Shown here: positions 56,240 through 64,000 of the stretch, piece by piece
Position numbering within the stretch: position 1 is the stretch's first letter
Layout of the letters: each line of letters opens with the position of its first letter
Source of the DNA: Rhodococcus ruber NBRC 15591
GTDB lineage: Bacteria; Actinomycetota; Actinomycetes; Mycobacteriales; Mycobacteriaceae
NCBI RefSeq assembly: GCF_001894945.1
Contig: NZ_BCXE01000023.1
Span: 1 to 64,000 of the forward strand
Reading direction: 5' to 3'
Length of the DNA: 64,000 bases
Translations under genes and position numbers: made by a program
The notes under the pieces: generated by a model
Told to the model about the DNA's origin: nothing
The model's input: only the letters and a program-made list of their open reading frames with translations
Databases searched by the model: none

Positions 56240-56253
56240 GATTGCCGGTCGTG
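56237..56253 (+). promoter_or_regulatory. leaderless promoter of cysS
   Basis: TAGGAT (56237-56242) is 8 bases before GTG 56251 and overlaps the ispF stop codon. Confidence 0.5.
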
Positions 56254-57645
56254 ACCTTGCGCTTGTTCGACACCGAATCGCGGGCCGTGCGGGATTTCGT
56301 TCCGCTGATCCCCGGCCGGGCTTCGGTGTACCTCTGTGGCGCGACGGTCCAGGGCGAGCCCCACATCGGCCACGTGCGCAGCGGCGTCGCGTTCGACGTG
56401 CTGCGGCGCTGGCTGATGGCGAAGGGCCTGGATGTCGCCTTTGTGAGAAACGTCACAGACATCGACGACAAGATTCTGCGCAAGGCCGCCGAGGCAGGCC
56501 GCCCCTGGTGGGAGTGGAAGACGACGTACGAGCGGGCCTTCGCGCACGCCTACGATCGGCTCGGAGTGCTGCCGCCGTCCGTGGAGCCGCGCGCGACGGG
56601 CCACGTCACCCAGATGGTCGAGCTGATGCAGCGCCTGATCGACGCCGGCCACGCCTACGCGGCCGACGGCAACGTGTATTTCGACGTGCTCAGCTACCCC
56701 GAGTACGGCCGGTTGTCGGGGCACCGGATCGACGATGTCCACCAGGGGGAGAGCGCGGGGAGCGGCAAGCGGGACCCACGTGACTTCACCCTGTGGAAGG
56801 CGGCCAAGCCGGACGAGCCGTCGTGGCCGACACCCTGGGGTCGCGGCCGCCCGGGCTGGCACCTCGAGTGCTCCGCGATGGCCGAGTACTACCTCGGGGA
56901 GTCCTTCGACATCCACTGCGGCGGCATGGACCTGGTCTTCCCGCACCACGAGAACGAGATCGCCCAGGCCAAGGCTGCCGGCGACGGGTTCGCGCGGTAC
57001 TGGCTGCACAACGGCTGGGTGACGATGGGCGGCGAGAAGATGTCCAAGTCGCTCGGCAACGTGCTGTCCATCCCGAACGTCCTCGCCCGGGTGCGCCCGC
57101 AGGAGCTGCGCTACTACCTGGGCAGTGCCCATTACCGGTCCATGCTCGAATACTCCGACGCGGCTCTGCACGAGGCGGCGGCGGGGTACCGCGGACTGGA
57201 GTCGTTCGTCCTCAAGACCCGGGACCGGGCCGGCGAGATCCCGGTGGGAACGTGGACCGAGGAGTTCGCCGCCGCCCTCGACGACGATCTCGGCGTGCCG
57301 AAGGCGCTCGCCGAGATCCACGGTCGGCGCAGCGAGGGCAACAAGGCGCTCGACGCCGGCGACCTGGACACCGCGGTGCACATCGCCGGACAGGTACGCG
57401 CCATGCTCGGGATCCTCGGGGTGGACCCGCTCGACCCGCACTGGGCCGAGGTGGCCGGCAGCGATTCGGCGGCCCTCGAGGCCCTCGAGGTGCTGGTGTC
57501 CGCAGAACTCGAACGCCGGCAGGCGGCGCGGGCTGCGAAGAACTGGGCGCTCGCCGACGAGGTGCGCGATCGATTGACGGCGGCGGGCATCGAGGTGACC
57601 GATACGCCCAACGGACCCGAGTGGTCCCTGAAAGCAGGGCAGTGA
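56251..57645 (+). CDS. cysS: cysteinyl-tRNA synthetase
   Basis: A 464-residue class I synthetase. The zinc site starts with [19 protein letters not shown] (HIGH motif), continues with the zinc-binding GWHLECSAM and HHENE, and the KMSKS loop is [11 protein letters not shown]. It charges tRNA(Cys). GTG 56251 is preferred by its position 8 bases after TAGGAT. rlmB follows with a one-base overlap (TGATG). Confidence 0.96.
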   Translation: MTLRLFDTESRAVRDFVPLIPGRASVYLCGATVQGEPHIGHVRSGVAFDVLRRWLMAKGLDVAFVRNVTDIDDKILRKAAEAGRPWWEWKTTYERAFAHAYDRLGVLPPSVEPRATGHVTQMVELMQRLIDAGHAYAADGNVYFDVLSYPEYGRLSGHRIDDVHQGESAGSGKRDPRDFTLWKAAKPDEPSWPTPWGRGRPGWHLECSAMAEYYLGESFDIHCGGMDLVFPHHENEIAQAKAAGDGFARYWLHNGWVTMGGEKMSKSLGNVLSIPNVLARVRPQELRYYLGSAHYRSMLEYSDAALHEAAAGYRGLESFVLKTRDRAGEIPVGTWTEEFAAALDDDLGVPKALAEIHGRRSEGNKALDAGDLDTAVHIAGQVRAMLGILGVDPLDPHWAEVAGSDSAALEALEVLVSAELERRQAARAAKNWALADEVRDRLTAAGIEVTDTPNGPEWSLKAGQ

Positions 57646-58607
57646 TGGCTGGTAATTCTCAGCGACGAGGTGCGGTCCGCAAGGGCGGCACCAAGAAGGG
57701 ACAGGTCGTCGGGTCCGGTGGGCAGCGCCGCCGCGGCCTCGAGGGCCGCGGTGCCACCCCCAAGGCCGAGGACCGTCCCTACCATCCCGCCGCGCGGCGC
57801 GCCCGTGCTGCGGCGAAGACCGCCGACAAGCGCGGCCGCAGCACGGCCGGCCGCAAGGGCGAGGACGGCCCGGAGATGGTGCTGGGCCGCAACCCGGTGG
57901 TGGAGTGCCTCCGCGCGGACGTTCCCGCGACGGCACTGTACGTCGCCGTGGGCGCCGAGGCGGACGAGCGACTCAAGGAGGCCGTGCAGCGGGCCGGGGA
58001 CGCCGGCATCTCGATCCTGGAGGTCCCGCGCGGCGAGCTCGACCGGCTCACCGCCAACGGCATGCACCAGGGCATCGGATTGCAGGTTCCGCCGTATCGC
58101 TACGCCCATCCGGACGACCTGCTGGCCGTCGCCCACGACAACCACGAGCGGCCGCTGTTGGTGGCTCTCGACAACATCACCGACCCGCGGAACCTCGGTG
58201 CGGTGATCCGGTCGGTCGCAGCGTTCGGCGGCCACGGCGTGCTGATCCCGCAGCGTCGCAGCGCTGCCGTCTCGGCGGTGGCATGGCGAACCAGCGCGGG
58301 TGCTGCGGCCCGCCTCCCCGTCGCCCGGGCGACCAATCTGACGCGCACCCTCAAGGACTGGCAGTCCCGTGGGGTCCGGGTCGTCGGTCTGGATGCGGGG
58401 GGCGATACCACCCTCGACGATTTCGACGGTACGGACCCGGTGGTGATCGTCGTCGGCTCCGAAGGCAAGGGGCTGTCCCGACTGGTCCGCGAGACGTGCG
58501 ACTCGATCCTGTCGATCCCGATGGCCGGTGACGTGGAGTCGCTCAATGCGTCCGTCGCTGCCGGTGTCGTGCTCGCGGACATCGCGCGTCAACGCCGCAT
58601 GCTGTAG
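57645..58607 (+). CDS. rlmB: 23S rRNA (guanosine-2'-O-)-methyltransferase RlmB
   Basis: A 320-residue SpoU-family (SPOUT) methyltransferase with motifs [32 protein letters not shown] and [20 protein letters not shown], which form the trefoil-knot SAM site. A basic, disordered N-terminus of about 75 residues ([13 protein letters not shown]) precedes the domain, as in other actinobacteria. It methylates 23S rRNA near the peptidyl-transferase centre. ATG 57645 overlaps the cysS stop by one base. Confidence 0.94.
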   Translation: MAGNSQRRGAVRKGGTKKGQVVGSGGQRRRGLEGRGATPKAEDRPYHPAARRARAAAKTADKRGRSTAGRKGEDGPEMVLGRNPVVECLRADVPATALYVAVGAEADERLKEAVQRAGDAGISILEVPRGELDRLTANGMHQGIGLQVPPYRYAHPDDLLAVAHDNHERPLLVALDNITDPRNLGAVIRSVAAFGGHGVLIPQRRSAAVSAVAWRTSAGAAARLPVARATNLTRTLKDWQSRGVRVVGLDAGGDTTLDDFDGTDPVVIVVGSEGKGLSRLVRETCDSILSIPMAGDVESLNASVAAGVVLADIARQRRML

Positions 58608-58676
58608 TTCCGTCGGCCGTGCGGCCGGTGTCGTTCCGTCGGCCGTGCGGCCGGTGTCGTTCCGTCGGCCGTGCGG
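58608..58676 (+). repeat. 26-bp tandem repeats after rlmB
   Basis: Two full units and a partial third of TTCCGTCGGCCGTGCGGCCGGTGTCG follow the rlmB stop codon without a gap. CGGCCG-type self-complementarity could give small hairpins. Confidence 0.85.
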
Positions 58677-58750
58677 CGGGGGTCGGGGAACCGTTCCGCT
58701 TCCGGCCGCGTCGAATCGGGTAGAGCTGATCGACAGCGGACGGGGGACAC

Positions 58751-59221
58751 ATGGCACAACGAACCGAATTCACGGGACGGATCGGAATCGATCCGCCGCT
58801 GAACCGACACGAGATCGACTTTCTCGTCGCGTTCGCCGGATCGGCCAGTGGCCCCCACCGGTCCCCGGCCGACGGGCTGCCCACCCGGGGGCGACCGCTG
58901 TCGTGGTGCCAGTGGGTACCCACCGCCGACGGCGCCGCGCTGGTGTGGAACGGCGGCGAGTGCTTCTACTTCTACACGGAGTGGCTGGCCTACCTGATCG
59001 ACACCTTCCTCTCGCGCCGGGCGCGGCTGCGGCGTGCCTCGCGTGCGGCGGTCCCGGCCGGGAACTTCACGTTCGATCACGTTCTCACCGGCACGGTCGA
59101 CGTCCGCACACCGGCCGGCACGCTGCGACGAATCACCGTGCGGGACAACCATGTCCAGGAGTGCGTCGTCGCCGGGCCGAGTCCCGTGGTCCGGCCTCCG
59201 GGAGATGTGGCGGTGTCCTGA
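58751..59221 (+). CDS. conserved hypothetical protein
   Basis: 156 residues, predicted soluble. It opens EFTGRIGIDPPLNRHEIDFLVAF and contains WCQWVPTADGAALVWNGGE and EWLAYLIDTFLSRRARL, then a C-terminal beta part with FDHVLTGTVDVRTP. The pattern resembles a conserved actinobacterial family of unknown function that starts EFTG-I and has a WCQWVP motif. No catalytic residues can be proposed. ATG 58751 begins 143 bases after rlmB, beyond the tandem repeats. Confidence 0.65.
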   Translation: MAQRTEFTGRIGIDPPLNRHEIDFLVAFAGSASGPHRSPADGLPTRGRPLSWCQWVPTADGAALVWNGGECFYFYTEWLAYLIDTFLSRRARLRRASRAAVPAGNFTFDHVLTGTVDVRTPAGTLRRITVRDNHVQECVVAGPSPVVRPPGDVAVS

Positions 59222-59233
59222 GCTGTTTCGCAG

Positions 59234-60103
59234 TCATCGCGTGAGGGTGGCGACGAACCGCACCCGATGTCCCGGCCCGAGCTGCGCGGCGACGGGAAGA
59301 TCGGCGGGCAGGACGACGGCGATCACCGGGTGGTCGCCGACGACGGGATGGTCGGCCAGGAACAGGATGGGGTTGCCGTCCGGGGGGACCTGCACCGAGC
59401 CCGGGGCGGTCGGCTCCGGACGATCGGTTCCGCCACGCGCGAGATGCAGCTTGCCGGGTCCCTGCAAGCGGATGCCGATGCGGTCCAGCTGCGGGGTCAC
59501 GGCCCATGTCTCGTGCAGCAGCGCATGCACCGAACCGGCGCTGAACTCTCCGGGGTGCGGGCCCAGATGCACGCGGAGCAGTGCCGGGTCCTCGGGCGGG
59601 GCCGGTGGCGGGATCTGTTCCTCGCCGGGTAGCTCGCCCGTCAGGGTGCCGACCGGTATCCGGTCGCCGTCCCTGAGCCGGTCGGGCCCGGTCCCGGTCA
59701 GGGTGTCGGTGGATCGGCTGCCGTGGGTCTCGGGCACGTCGATTCCGCCGCGTACCGCCAGATACGAGCGCACTCCGCTCGTCGGATTACCGAGGGCCAG
59801 CACGGCGCCGTCGTCCAGCCTGAGCACCGAGTAGTCGGCCTCGGGGTGGCCGTCGACGGTGACCGGCACGCGGGCGCCCGTCACCGCAACGACGTTCGCG
59901 CCGATGCTGCGCACCGTCAGACCGCCGGCGGTGATCTCGAGCGTCGCCGCAGACGGGTCGTTGCCGACCAGGCGGTTCGCAGCGTCGTGCGCCGTTCGGT
60001 CGGCGGCACCCGACACGCCCAGCCCCTGGTCCTCGCGTCCCGGCCGGCCGCGGTCCTGGACGGTGGTGAACATTCCGCTGTGGACGACTTCGAGCCCTTG
60101 CAT
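59234..60103 (-). CDS. PxpC/KipA-like biotin-dependent carboxyltransferase-family protein
   Basis: A 289-residue protein of the PxpC (5-oxoprolinase subunit C)/KipA family. It starts LEVVHSGMFTTVQDRGRPG, with GVSGAADRTAHDAANRLVGN, LAVRGGIDVP and the FLADHPVVGDHPVIAVV segment. PxpC normally works with PxpA and PxpB to hydrolyse 5-oxoproline, and KipA is an anti-kinase partner of KipI; neither partner is encoded on either side. ATG 60103 is used; the open frame above it overlaps the divergent promoter. It may be an orphan subunit or be fused functionally with genes elsewhere. Confidence 0.8.
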   Translation of the reverse strand: MQGLEVVHSGMFTTVQDRGRPGREDQGLGVSGAADRTAHDAANRLVGNDPSAATLEITAGGLTVRSIGANVVAVTGARVPVTVDGHPEADYSVLRLDDGAVLALGNPTSGVRSYLAVRGGIDVPETHGSRSTDTLTGTGPDRLRDGDRIPVGTLTGELPGEEQIPPPAPPEDPALLRVHLGPHPGEFSAGSVHALLHETWAVTPQLDRIGIRLQGPGKLHLARGGTDRPEPTAPGSVQVPPDGNPILFLADHPVVGDHPVIAVVLPADLPVAAQLGPGHRVRFVATLTR

Positions 60104-60262
60104 GGGGGAAATTGTCCTCGCCCCGCCGCCTGCGGCGGGCGCGTCCGGGGGATCTCGCTGCCCCCGAACATATCCGTCCCGGACCGGCGGTCGGCGATCG
60201 GCCGGCGAGCGACACGCAGCCCCTCCGAGCGACGGCGAGGCGCGCCACATCTTGCCGAAGTA

Positions 60263-60278
60263 ATACGGTCGATCGTAT
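60263..60278. promoter_or_regulatory. near-palindrome over the SGNH hydrolase start
   Basis: ATACGGTC-GATCGTAT is an inverted repeat with one mismatched pair. It includes a TACGGT -10-like element (60264-60269) and ends in the ATG of the hydrolase. It is a candidate TetR-type operator; a TetR gene follows downstream. Confidence 0.45.
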
Positions 60279-60969
60279 GCTCATCCGCATGACGACAGTA
60301 TCGAAGCCGCTCACCGAGGACACCGATCCGCACGTCCTGCCACCGGCCACGGCCGCCGCGATGCTCGAGGGTGCACCGTGGAAGCGGTACGCCGTGTTCG
60401 GCGACAGCCTGTCGGTGGGCGCAGGCGATCCCACGCCCGGCTACGACAACCTCGGATGGCCCGCTCGGGTCGAACGGGTTCTTCGAATGGTCGAACCGGA
60501 CCTCCGATACCTCAACACGGCGCGCATCGGTGCCACCACGGCGCAGGCGCTGGAGGAGCAGGCCGAGCGGATCGCCGCCTTCGAACCCGACCTGCTGCAC
60601 GTCAACAGCGGTGCGAACGATCTCCTGCGCCGCAATCCCGACTGGGATCGGATCGAAGACGGACTGCGCACGATGTACACCTGGGCGGCGGGGACCGGCG
60701 CCCAGCTCAGCGTCCTGACGTTGGGTCGCGCATTCGTCATCCCGGCCTTCCCGGACTGGACCGAGCGTGTCGCCCGCCTCAACGACATCACCCGGAAACT
60801 CGCCCGCGAGTTCGACGCCGTCCTCGCCGATTCGTGGGACCACCCGCTCAACGACCGCGAGAACCTGCTGAGTGAGGACAAGATTCACTTCGCCACCACC
60901 GGGCAGGCCGTCCTCGCGACGTTGGTCCTCGAACAGCTCGCGGCCCGGGTGGGCGCCGACCGGGCCTAG
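60277..60969 (+). CDS. SGNH/GDSL hydrolase
   Basis: A 230-residue SGNH hydrolase. Block I is YAVFGDSLSVGAG (nucleophile Ser), block III is HVNSGANDLL with the Asn, and the C-terminal catalytic Asp-x-x-His is in LLSEDKIHFATTG. It is an esterase or lipase of unknown substrate, with no signal peptide visible. ATG 60277 is taken from the 7-base distance to TACGGT; ATG 60289 is the alternative. The tetR gene follows after 59 bases. Confidence 0.85.
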   Translation: MLIRMTTVSKPLTEDTDPHVLPPATAAAMLEGAPWKRYAVFGDSLSVGAGDPTPGYDNLGWPARVERVLRMVEPDLRYLNTARIGATTAQALEEQAERIAAFEPDLLHVNSGANDLLRRNPDWDRIEDGLRTMYTWAAGTGAQLSVLTLGRAFVIPAFPDWTERVARLNDITRKLAREFDAVLADSWDHPLNDRENLLSEDKIHFATTGQAVLATLVLEQLAARVGADRA

Positions 60970-61015
60970 GGGCAGGACTGGATCCGCCACGAAATCGCTG
61001 GAGAATCGGGTGACG

Positions 61016-61031
61016 TAAAATTCACCGCATG
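61016..61031 (+). promoter_or_regulatory. leaderless promoter of the tetR gene
   Basis: TAAAAT (61016-61021) is 7 bases upstream of ATG 61029; no ribosome site is present. Confidence 0.5.
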
Positions 61032-61691
61032 TCGAGCGCGACACCCCCGTCGTCGGGAACGGCAAGTCCGCTTGTCGGTGACATCACCGACAAGCGGCTT
61101 CTTCGGGGTGCCCGCACTCGTCGCGCGGTCCTGGACCGGGCCGTCGACCTCGCGTCGCTGGACGGTCTCGAGGGGCTGAGCTTCGGACGCCTCGCCACCG
61201 ACACCGGTCTCAGCAAGGCCGGTATCCAGAGTCTGTTCCGTACCAAGGAGGCGCTGCAACTCGCCACCGTCGATCATGCCCGGTCGATGTTCGTCGATTT
61301 CGTCGTTCGTCCTGCCCTGTCCGAACCCCGAGGGGTGGCGCGGATCCGGGAGCTCATCGGACGCTGGATCGTCTACGCGGAACGGCCACTGTTCGCCGGC
61401 GGCTGTTTCCAGGCCGCCAATCTGACGGAGTTCGACAGCCGGCCCGGCCCGGTTCGGGACGCGCTCGCGCGCAACCAGCAGGAGTGGGTCGACGCGCTCT
61501 CCGGCGAGCTCGCCGTCGCCGTCGAGAACGGTGAAATCGCCGATCTCGATGCGGATCTCGCGGCATTCCAGATCGACGCGGTGCTGCGGTCCGCGAACAC
61601 CGCCATGCGCCTCGGAGACGGAGCGGCGGGGGACAAGGTCCGACGCATCGTGGAAGGACTGCTGCGTCCGCCGGGGCGAACCGTCCGATAG
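61029..61691 (+). CDS. TetR/AcrR-family regulator
   Basis: A 220-residue regulator. An unusual 30-residue head (SSATPPSSGTASPLVGDITD) precedes the TetR HTH (RTRRAVLDRAVDLASLDGLEGLSFGRLATDTGLSKAGIQ in full). The C-terminal ligand domain has GGCFQAANLTEFDSRPGPVRDAL, found in the TetR subgroup with a conserved GGC. The coding sequence for the head contains a near-perfect 30-base palindrome. It probably controls itself and a neighbour, either the SGNH hydrolase or the MMPL transporter (inference). Confidence 0.85.
   Translation: MSSATPPSSGTASPLVGDITDKRLLRGARTRRAVLDRAVDLASLDGLEGLSFGRLATDTGLSKAGIQSLFRTKEALQLATVDHARSMFVDFVVRPALSEPRGVARIRELIGRWIVYAERPLFAGGCFQAANLTEFDSRPGPVRDALARNQQEWVDALSGELAVAVENGEIADLDADLAAFQIDAVLRSANTAMRLGDGAAGDKVRRIVEGLLRPPGRTVR
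61068..61097. promoter_or_regulatory. 14-bp inverted repeat inside the tetR 5' coding region
   Basis: Arms CCGCTTGTCGGTGA and TCACCGACAAGCGG are perfectly complementary around a 2-base CA centre, starting at codon 14 of the gene. In DNA it is an ideal dimer site; in RNA it would form a stem with almost no loop. Confidence 0.7.
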
Positions 61692-62088
61692 GGCACGGTC
61701 TCACGCGTGTGATCCGGCGCGATTCGATGACGGGCCCCGTGAGTCGGGGACCTCCGACTTCGTTGTGGGGCAACAATATGCACAGGAACGTCCAACTCGT
61801 CGGAATCCGGGTGACCGGTCCGAGCGTCGTCGAGGTTGTTCGCCGACAGGTTGACGCCGGGGGTGCCCTCGGGCATGATCATCGGCAACGGCGCCGCCGT
61901 CGGTCCGACCGGCCGATGGGGACGTCGGCGCATGGCTGTCGAGACAGCGGCCACACCGGGTAGGGGACCCCGGTGGCAGGTCATTGGGGGGATTCACCGT
62001 TACGGCAACACATCTGGATGTCGGTGTACAACGAGGTCGCCGACGTCCAGGTTGCCGTGCCGGTGATTGATCAGAATGGGCACAGCGC
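61692..62088. other. 397-bp gap between tetR and the MMPL gene
   Basis: No convincing intact gene was found. A weak terminator-like stem (CCCCG-TGAGT-CGGGG, 61735-61749) follows tetR. The minus strand holds protein-like fragments in two frames (about 61765-61875 and 61990-62070) that may be remains of a decayed gene. A 40-codon plus-strand frame (61973-62092) overlaps the MMPL start as ATGA. Confidence 0.4.
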
Positions 62089-64000
62089 ATGATCCTTGGC
62101 AGACTCGCCGAAGTGGCATGGCGTCTACCTCGCACCGTGGTCGGGGCGGCGATGCTGTTCCTCGTCGTCGCAGGTGTCTATGCAGCGCCGGCCGCAACCC
62201 GGCTGCCGTCCGGTGGATACGATGTTCCGTCATCGGAATCAGCTCGGGCAGAACAGATTCTGGACGAAAGGTTCCGAACGGGTGGACTGCCGGTGGTGTT
62301 CACGGTTACCGACCCTGCGGGAGCCGGCAGCGTGCGAGCGCGTGACGAATCCTCCATGATTGTTGCGGCACTGCAAGATTCGCCACACGCGGTCCAGATT
62401 GCGTCGTACTGGACCGCACCCTCCCCGCTCGACCAGACCCTGCTGAGTGCGGACCGGAACACCGGGCTGGTCGTCGCACGAATCGCCGGCGACGATCGGG
62501 AGGCACCGATCCGGGCGCACGAGATCGCGGCGTCCCTCGTCGGAACCCGCGACGGTGTGACCGTCACCGCCGGTGGTCAGGCCATCACGTACTACGAAGG
62601 CACACAACAGTCCCGAAGTGATCTGATCCGGCTCGAGATCATTGCGGTACCGCTGACCTTCATCGCGCTGGTCTGGGTGTTCGGCAGTCTCGTCGCGGCG
62701 CTGCTCCCGCTGCTCGTCGCGGCTATCGCTGTCGTCGGCACCGGTGCCTGCCTCTGGGCGCTGTACGCCGTCACCGACGTCTCGGTGTTCGCGGTGAACC
62801 TGGCGACGGGCCTGTGCTTGGCTCTCGCGGTCGACTACACGCTGTTCATCGTCAACCGATTCCGTGAGGAACGGGATGCGGGGACCGACGCACACGCGGC
62901 GCTGGTACGCACCATGCTGACGGCCGGCCGGACCGTGTTCTATTCGGCGCTGACCATGGCGGTGACCCTGGCGACGTTGCTGATCTTCGAACCGTATCTG
63001 CTTCGCTCCCTGGCATATGCCGGACTTGCGAGTGTCGGATTCGCGATGGCGGGTGCGCTGTGCGTCGCGCCGGCGCTGATCGTTCTCGCAGGAGATCGCA
63101 TCGACGCACTCGATGTGCGAAAGCCGCTGCGACGCTGGTTCCGTCGCGAAGCCGTGCCGATCCGCGCCGTCGAGGATTCGTTCTGGTACCGCACGTCGGC
63201 GGCGGTGATGCGACGACCGGTCGTCGTCCTGGTGACGCTCACGATCGCGCTGCTGACCCTCGCGTGGCCGTTCCAGGGTGTGCAGTTGGCGTATCCCGAC
63301 GACCGGGCGCTGCCGGAGTCGACGACTTCGCGGCAGACGGGCGACATTCTGCGAGCCGATTTCGCCCAGGACTTCGCCGGCTCGACCCCGATCGTTCTGA
63401 CCGGTGCAGTGACGACCGTGCCGCAGGTCGCGGACTACGCGAGGGAACTCTCGACAATCGACGGTGTCCTGTCGGTCAGCAGCCCCGGCGGGGTGTATGC
63501 GAAGGGCATGCAGATCAGCCCACTCCGAGTCGATTCGGCAATCTCCGGTGACAGCGCATACGTCACGGTCTCGACCACGAAGGACCCGTACTCGCAGGAG
63601 GGCAAAGAGCAGCTCGAACGGTTGCGCGAGGTCCGGTCGCCGGCACCCACACTCTTCGGCGGCCTCGCGCAGCGTGACCTCGACAACGTGCACGGCATCA
63701 CCGACCGCGTGCCCGTCGCAGTCGCGCTGATCGCTCTCGCGACGTTCGTGCTCATGTTCCTGATGACCGGCAGCGTGGTGCTTCCGGTCAAAGCGCTGGT
63801 CACCAACGCCCTCTCGCTCACAGCCGGATTCGGCGCCATGGTGTGGATCTTCCAGGACGGCAACCTCGGGGGTCTGGGTACCACCGCGACCGGACACGTC
63901 ACGGCGTTCGTTCCACCCCTGCTCGCTGCCATTGCCTATGCGCTCTCGATGGACTACGAGGTCTTCGTGTTGTCGCGCATCCGCGAGGAATGGCTGGCGA
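62089..64000 (+). CDS. MMPL-family RND transporter (5' part; runs off the window)
   Basis: At least 637 residues, truncated by the window end. An N-terminal membrane helix (VVGAAMLFLVVAGVYAAPA) is followed by a large external domain and a five-helix bundle containing VDYTLFIVNRFREERDAG. A second external domain and the start of the second bundle follow, with MDYEVFVLSRIREEW at the very end. The paired Asp-Tyr motifs (DYTLF, DYEVF) are the proton-relay sites of MmpL proteins. These export lipids or drugs by proton motive force. Start ATG 62089 gives MILGRLAEVAWRL. No MmpS partner is seen upstream; the TetR gene before it may be its regulator. Confidence 0.9.
   Translation, partial: MILGRLAEVAWRLPRTVVGAAMLFLVVAGVYAAPAATRLPSGGYDVPSSESARAEQILDERFRTGGLPVVFTVTDPAGAGSVRARDESSMIVAALQDSPHAVQIASYWTAPSPLDQTLLSADRNTGLVVARIAGDDREAPIRAHEIAASLVGTRDGVTVTAGGQAITYYEGTQQSRSDLIRLEIIAVPLTFIALVWVFGSLVAALLPLLVAAIAVVGTGACLWALYAVTDVSVFAVNLATGLCLALAVDYTLFIVNRFREERDAGTDAHAALVRTMLTAGRTVFYSALTMAVTLATLLIFEPYLLRSLAYAGLASVGFAMAGALCVAPALIVLAGDRIDALDVRKPLRRWFRREAVPIRAVEDSFWYRTSAAVMRRPVVVLVTLTIALLTLAWPFQGVQLAYPDDRALPESTTSRQTGDILRADFAQDFAGSTPIVLTGAVTTVPQVADYARELSTIDGVLSVSSPGGVYAKGMQISPLRVDSAISGDSAYVTVSTTKDPYSQEGKEQLERLREVRSPAPTLFGGLAQRDLDNVHGITDRVPVAVALIALATFVLMFLMTGSVVLPVKALVTNALSLTAGFGAMVWIFQDGNLGGLGTTATGHVTAFVPPLLAAIAYALSMDYEVFVLSRIREEWLA

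Overview
The window is high-GC actinobacterial chromosome, very probably a Rhodococcus or close relative in the Mycobacteriales. The evidence is the mycobacterial-type gene order (dacB-tilS-hpt, ftsH-folE-folP-folB-folK-DUF3180-panC-panD-coaX-lysS-lsr2-clpC1 and mhuD-mutY-canB-disA-radA-lpqE-carD-ispD-ispF-cysS-rlmB), an Lsr2 xenogeneic silencer, a MhuD-type haem oxygenase, frequent GTG starts and many starts placed 6-8 bases after a TANNNT box (leaderless genes). All identifications come from reading the sequence and from family knowledge; no search was run.

Layout. Bases 1-260 hold the end of a ribosomal operon (23S-5S spacer, 5S rRNA, terminator). Bases 300-13,100 are mostly accessory: a small membrane protein, a GntR regulator fused in frame to an MFS transporter, a membrane Pls/PosA-type peptide synthetase coupled to an M1 metallopeptidase, a cysteine-desulfurase-like enzyme behind a SAM-IV riboswitch, a YbaK protein, OHCU decarboxylase, a crotonase and a two-domain SRPBCC protein. 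Bases 13,100-37,000 are conserved core: ppa, dacB, a zinc protease, tilS, hpt, a membrane Ser/Thr kinase, ftsH, a tight folate operon, the pantothenate/CoA genes, a rhodanese-like gene behind a cysteine-rich leader peptide, lysS, lsr2, a phospholipase D-like protein and clpC1. Bases 37,000-45,500 are an accessory block (DinB-like protein, WYL regulator, PIG-L deacetylase, acyl-CoA dehydrogenase, BTAD/AfsR-type regulator, YrhK-like protein, OsmC, DUF1990). Bases 45,500-58,600 return to core genes: mhuD, hydrolase, mutY, canB, a membrane protein, disA, a hotdog thioesterase, a frameshifted dinB, radA, lpqE, carD, ispD, ispF, cysS and rlmB. Bases 58,600-64,000 hold a hypothetical protein, a lone PxpC/KipA-like protein, an SGNH hydrolase, a TetR regulator and the 5' part of an MMPL transporter that runs off the end.

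How the genes work together. folE-folP-folB-folK make the dihydropteroate part of folate, with start and stop codons overlapping by one to four bases. panC, panD and coaX supply pantothenate and phosphopantothenate. ispD-ispF are two steps of the MEP isoprenoid pathway behind the global regulator CarD. disA and radA are the c-di-AMP/DNA-integrity pair. ClpC1, FtsH, DacB and the HEVTH zinc protease handle protein and wall turnover.

The best leads are regulatory. A leader peptide with consecutive cysteine codons ends inside a hairpin that reaches the ribosome-binding site of a rhodanese-like protein with no cysteine. The GntR-MFS reading frame has an internal ribosome-binding site and GTG exactly at the domain junction. 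A single-module synthetase and a peptidase are coupled by a GTGA overlap. A SAM-IV riboswitch sits before a cysteine-desulfurase paralogue. An SOS box lies over the start of a frameshifted dinB, and a near-perfect 30-base palindrome lies inside the 5' coding region of a leaderless tetR gene.
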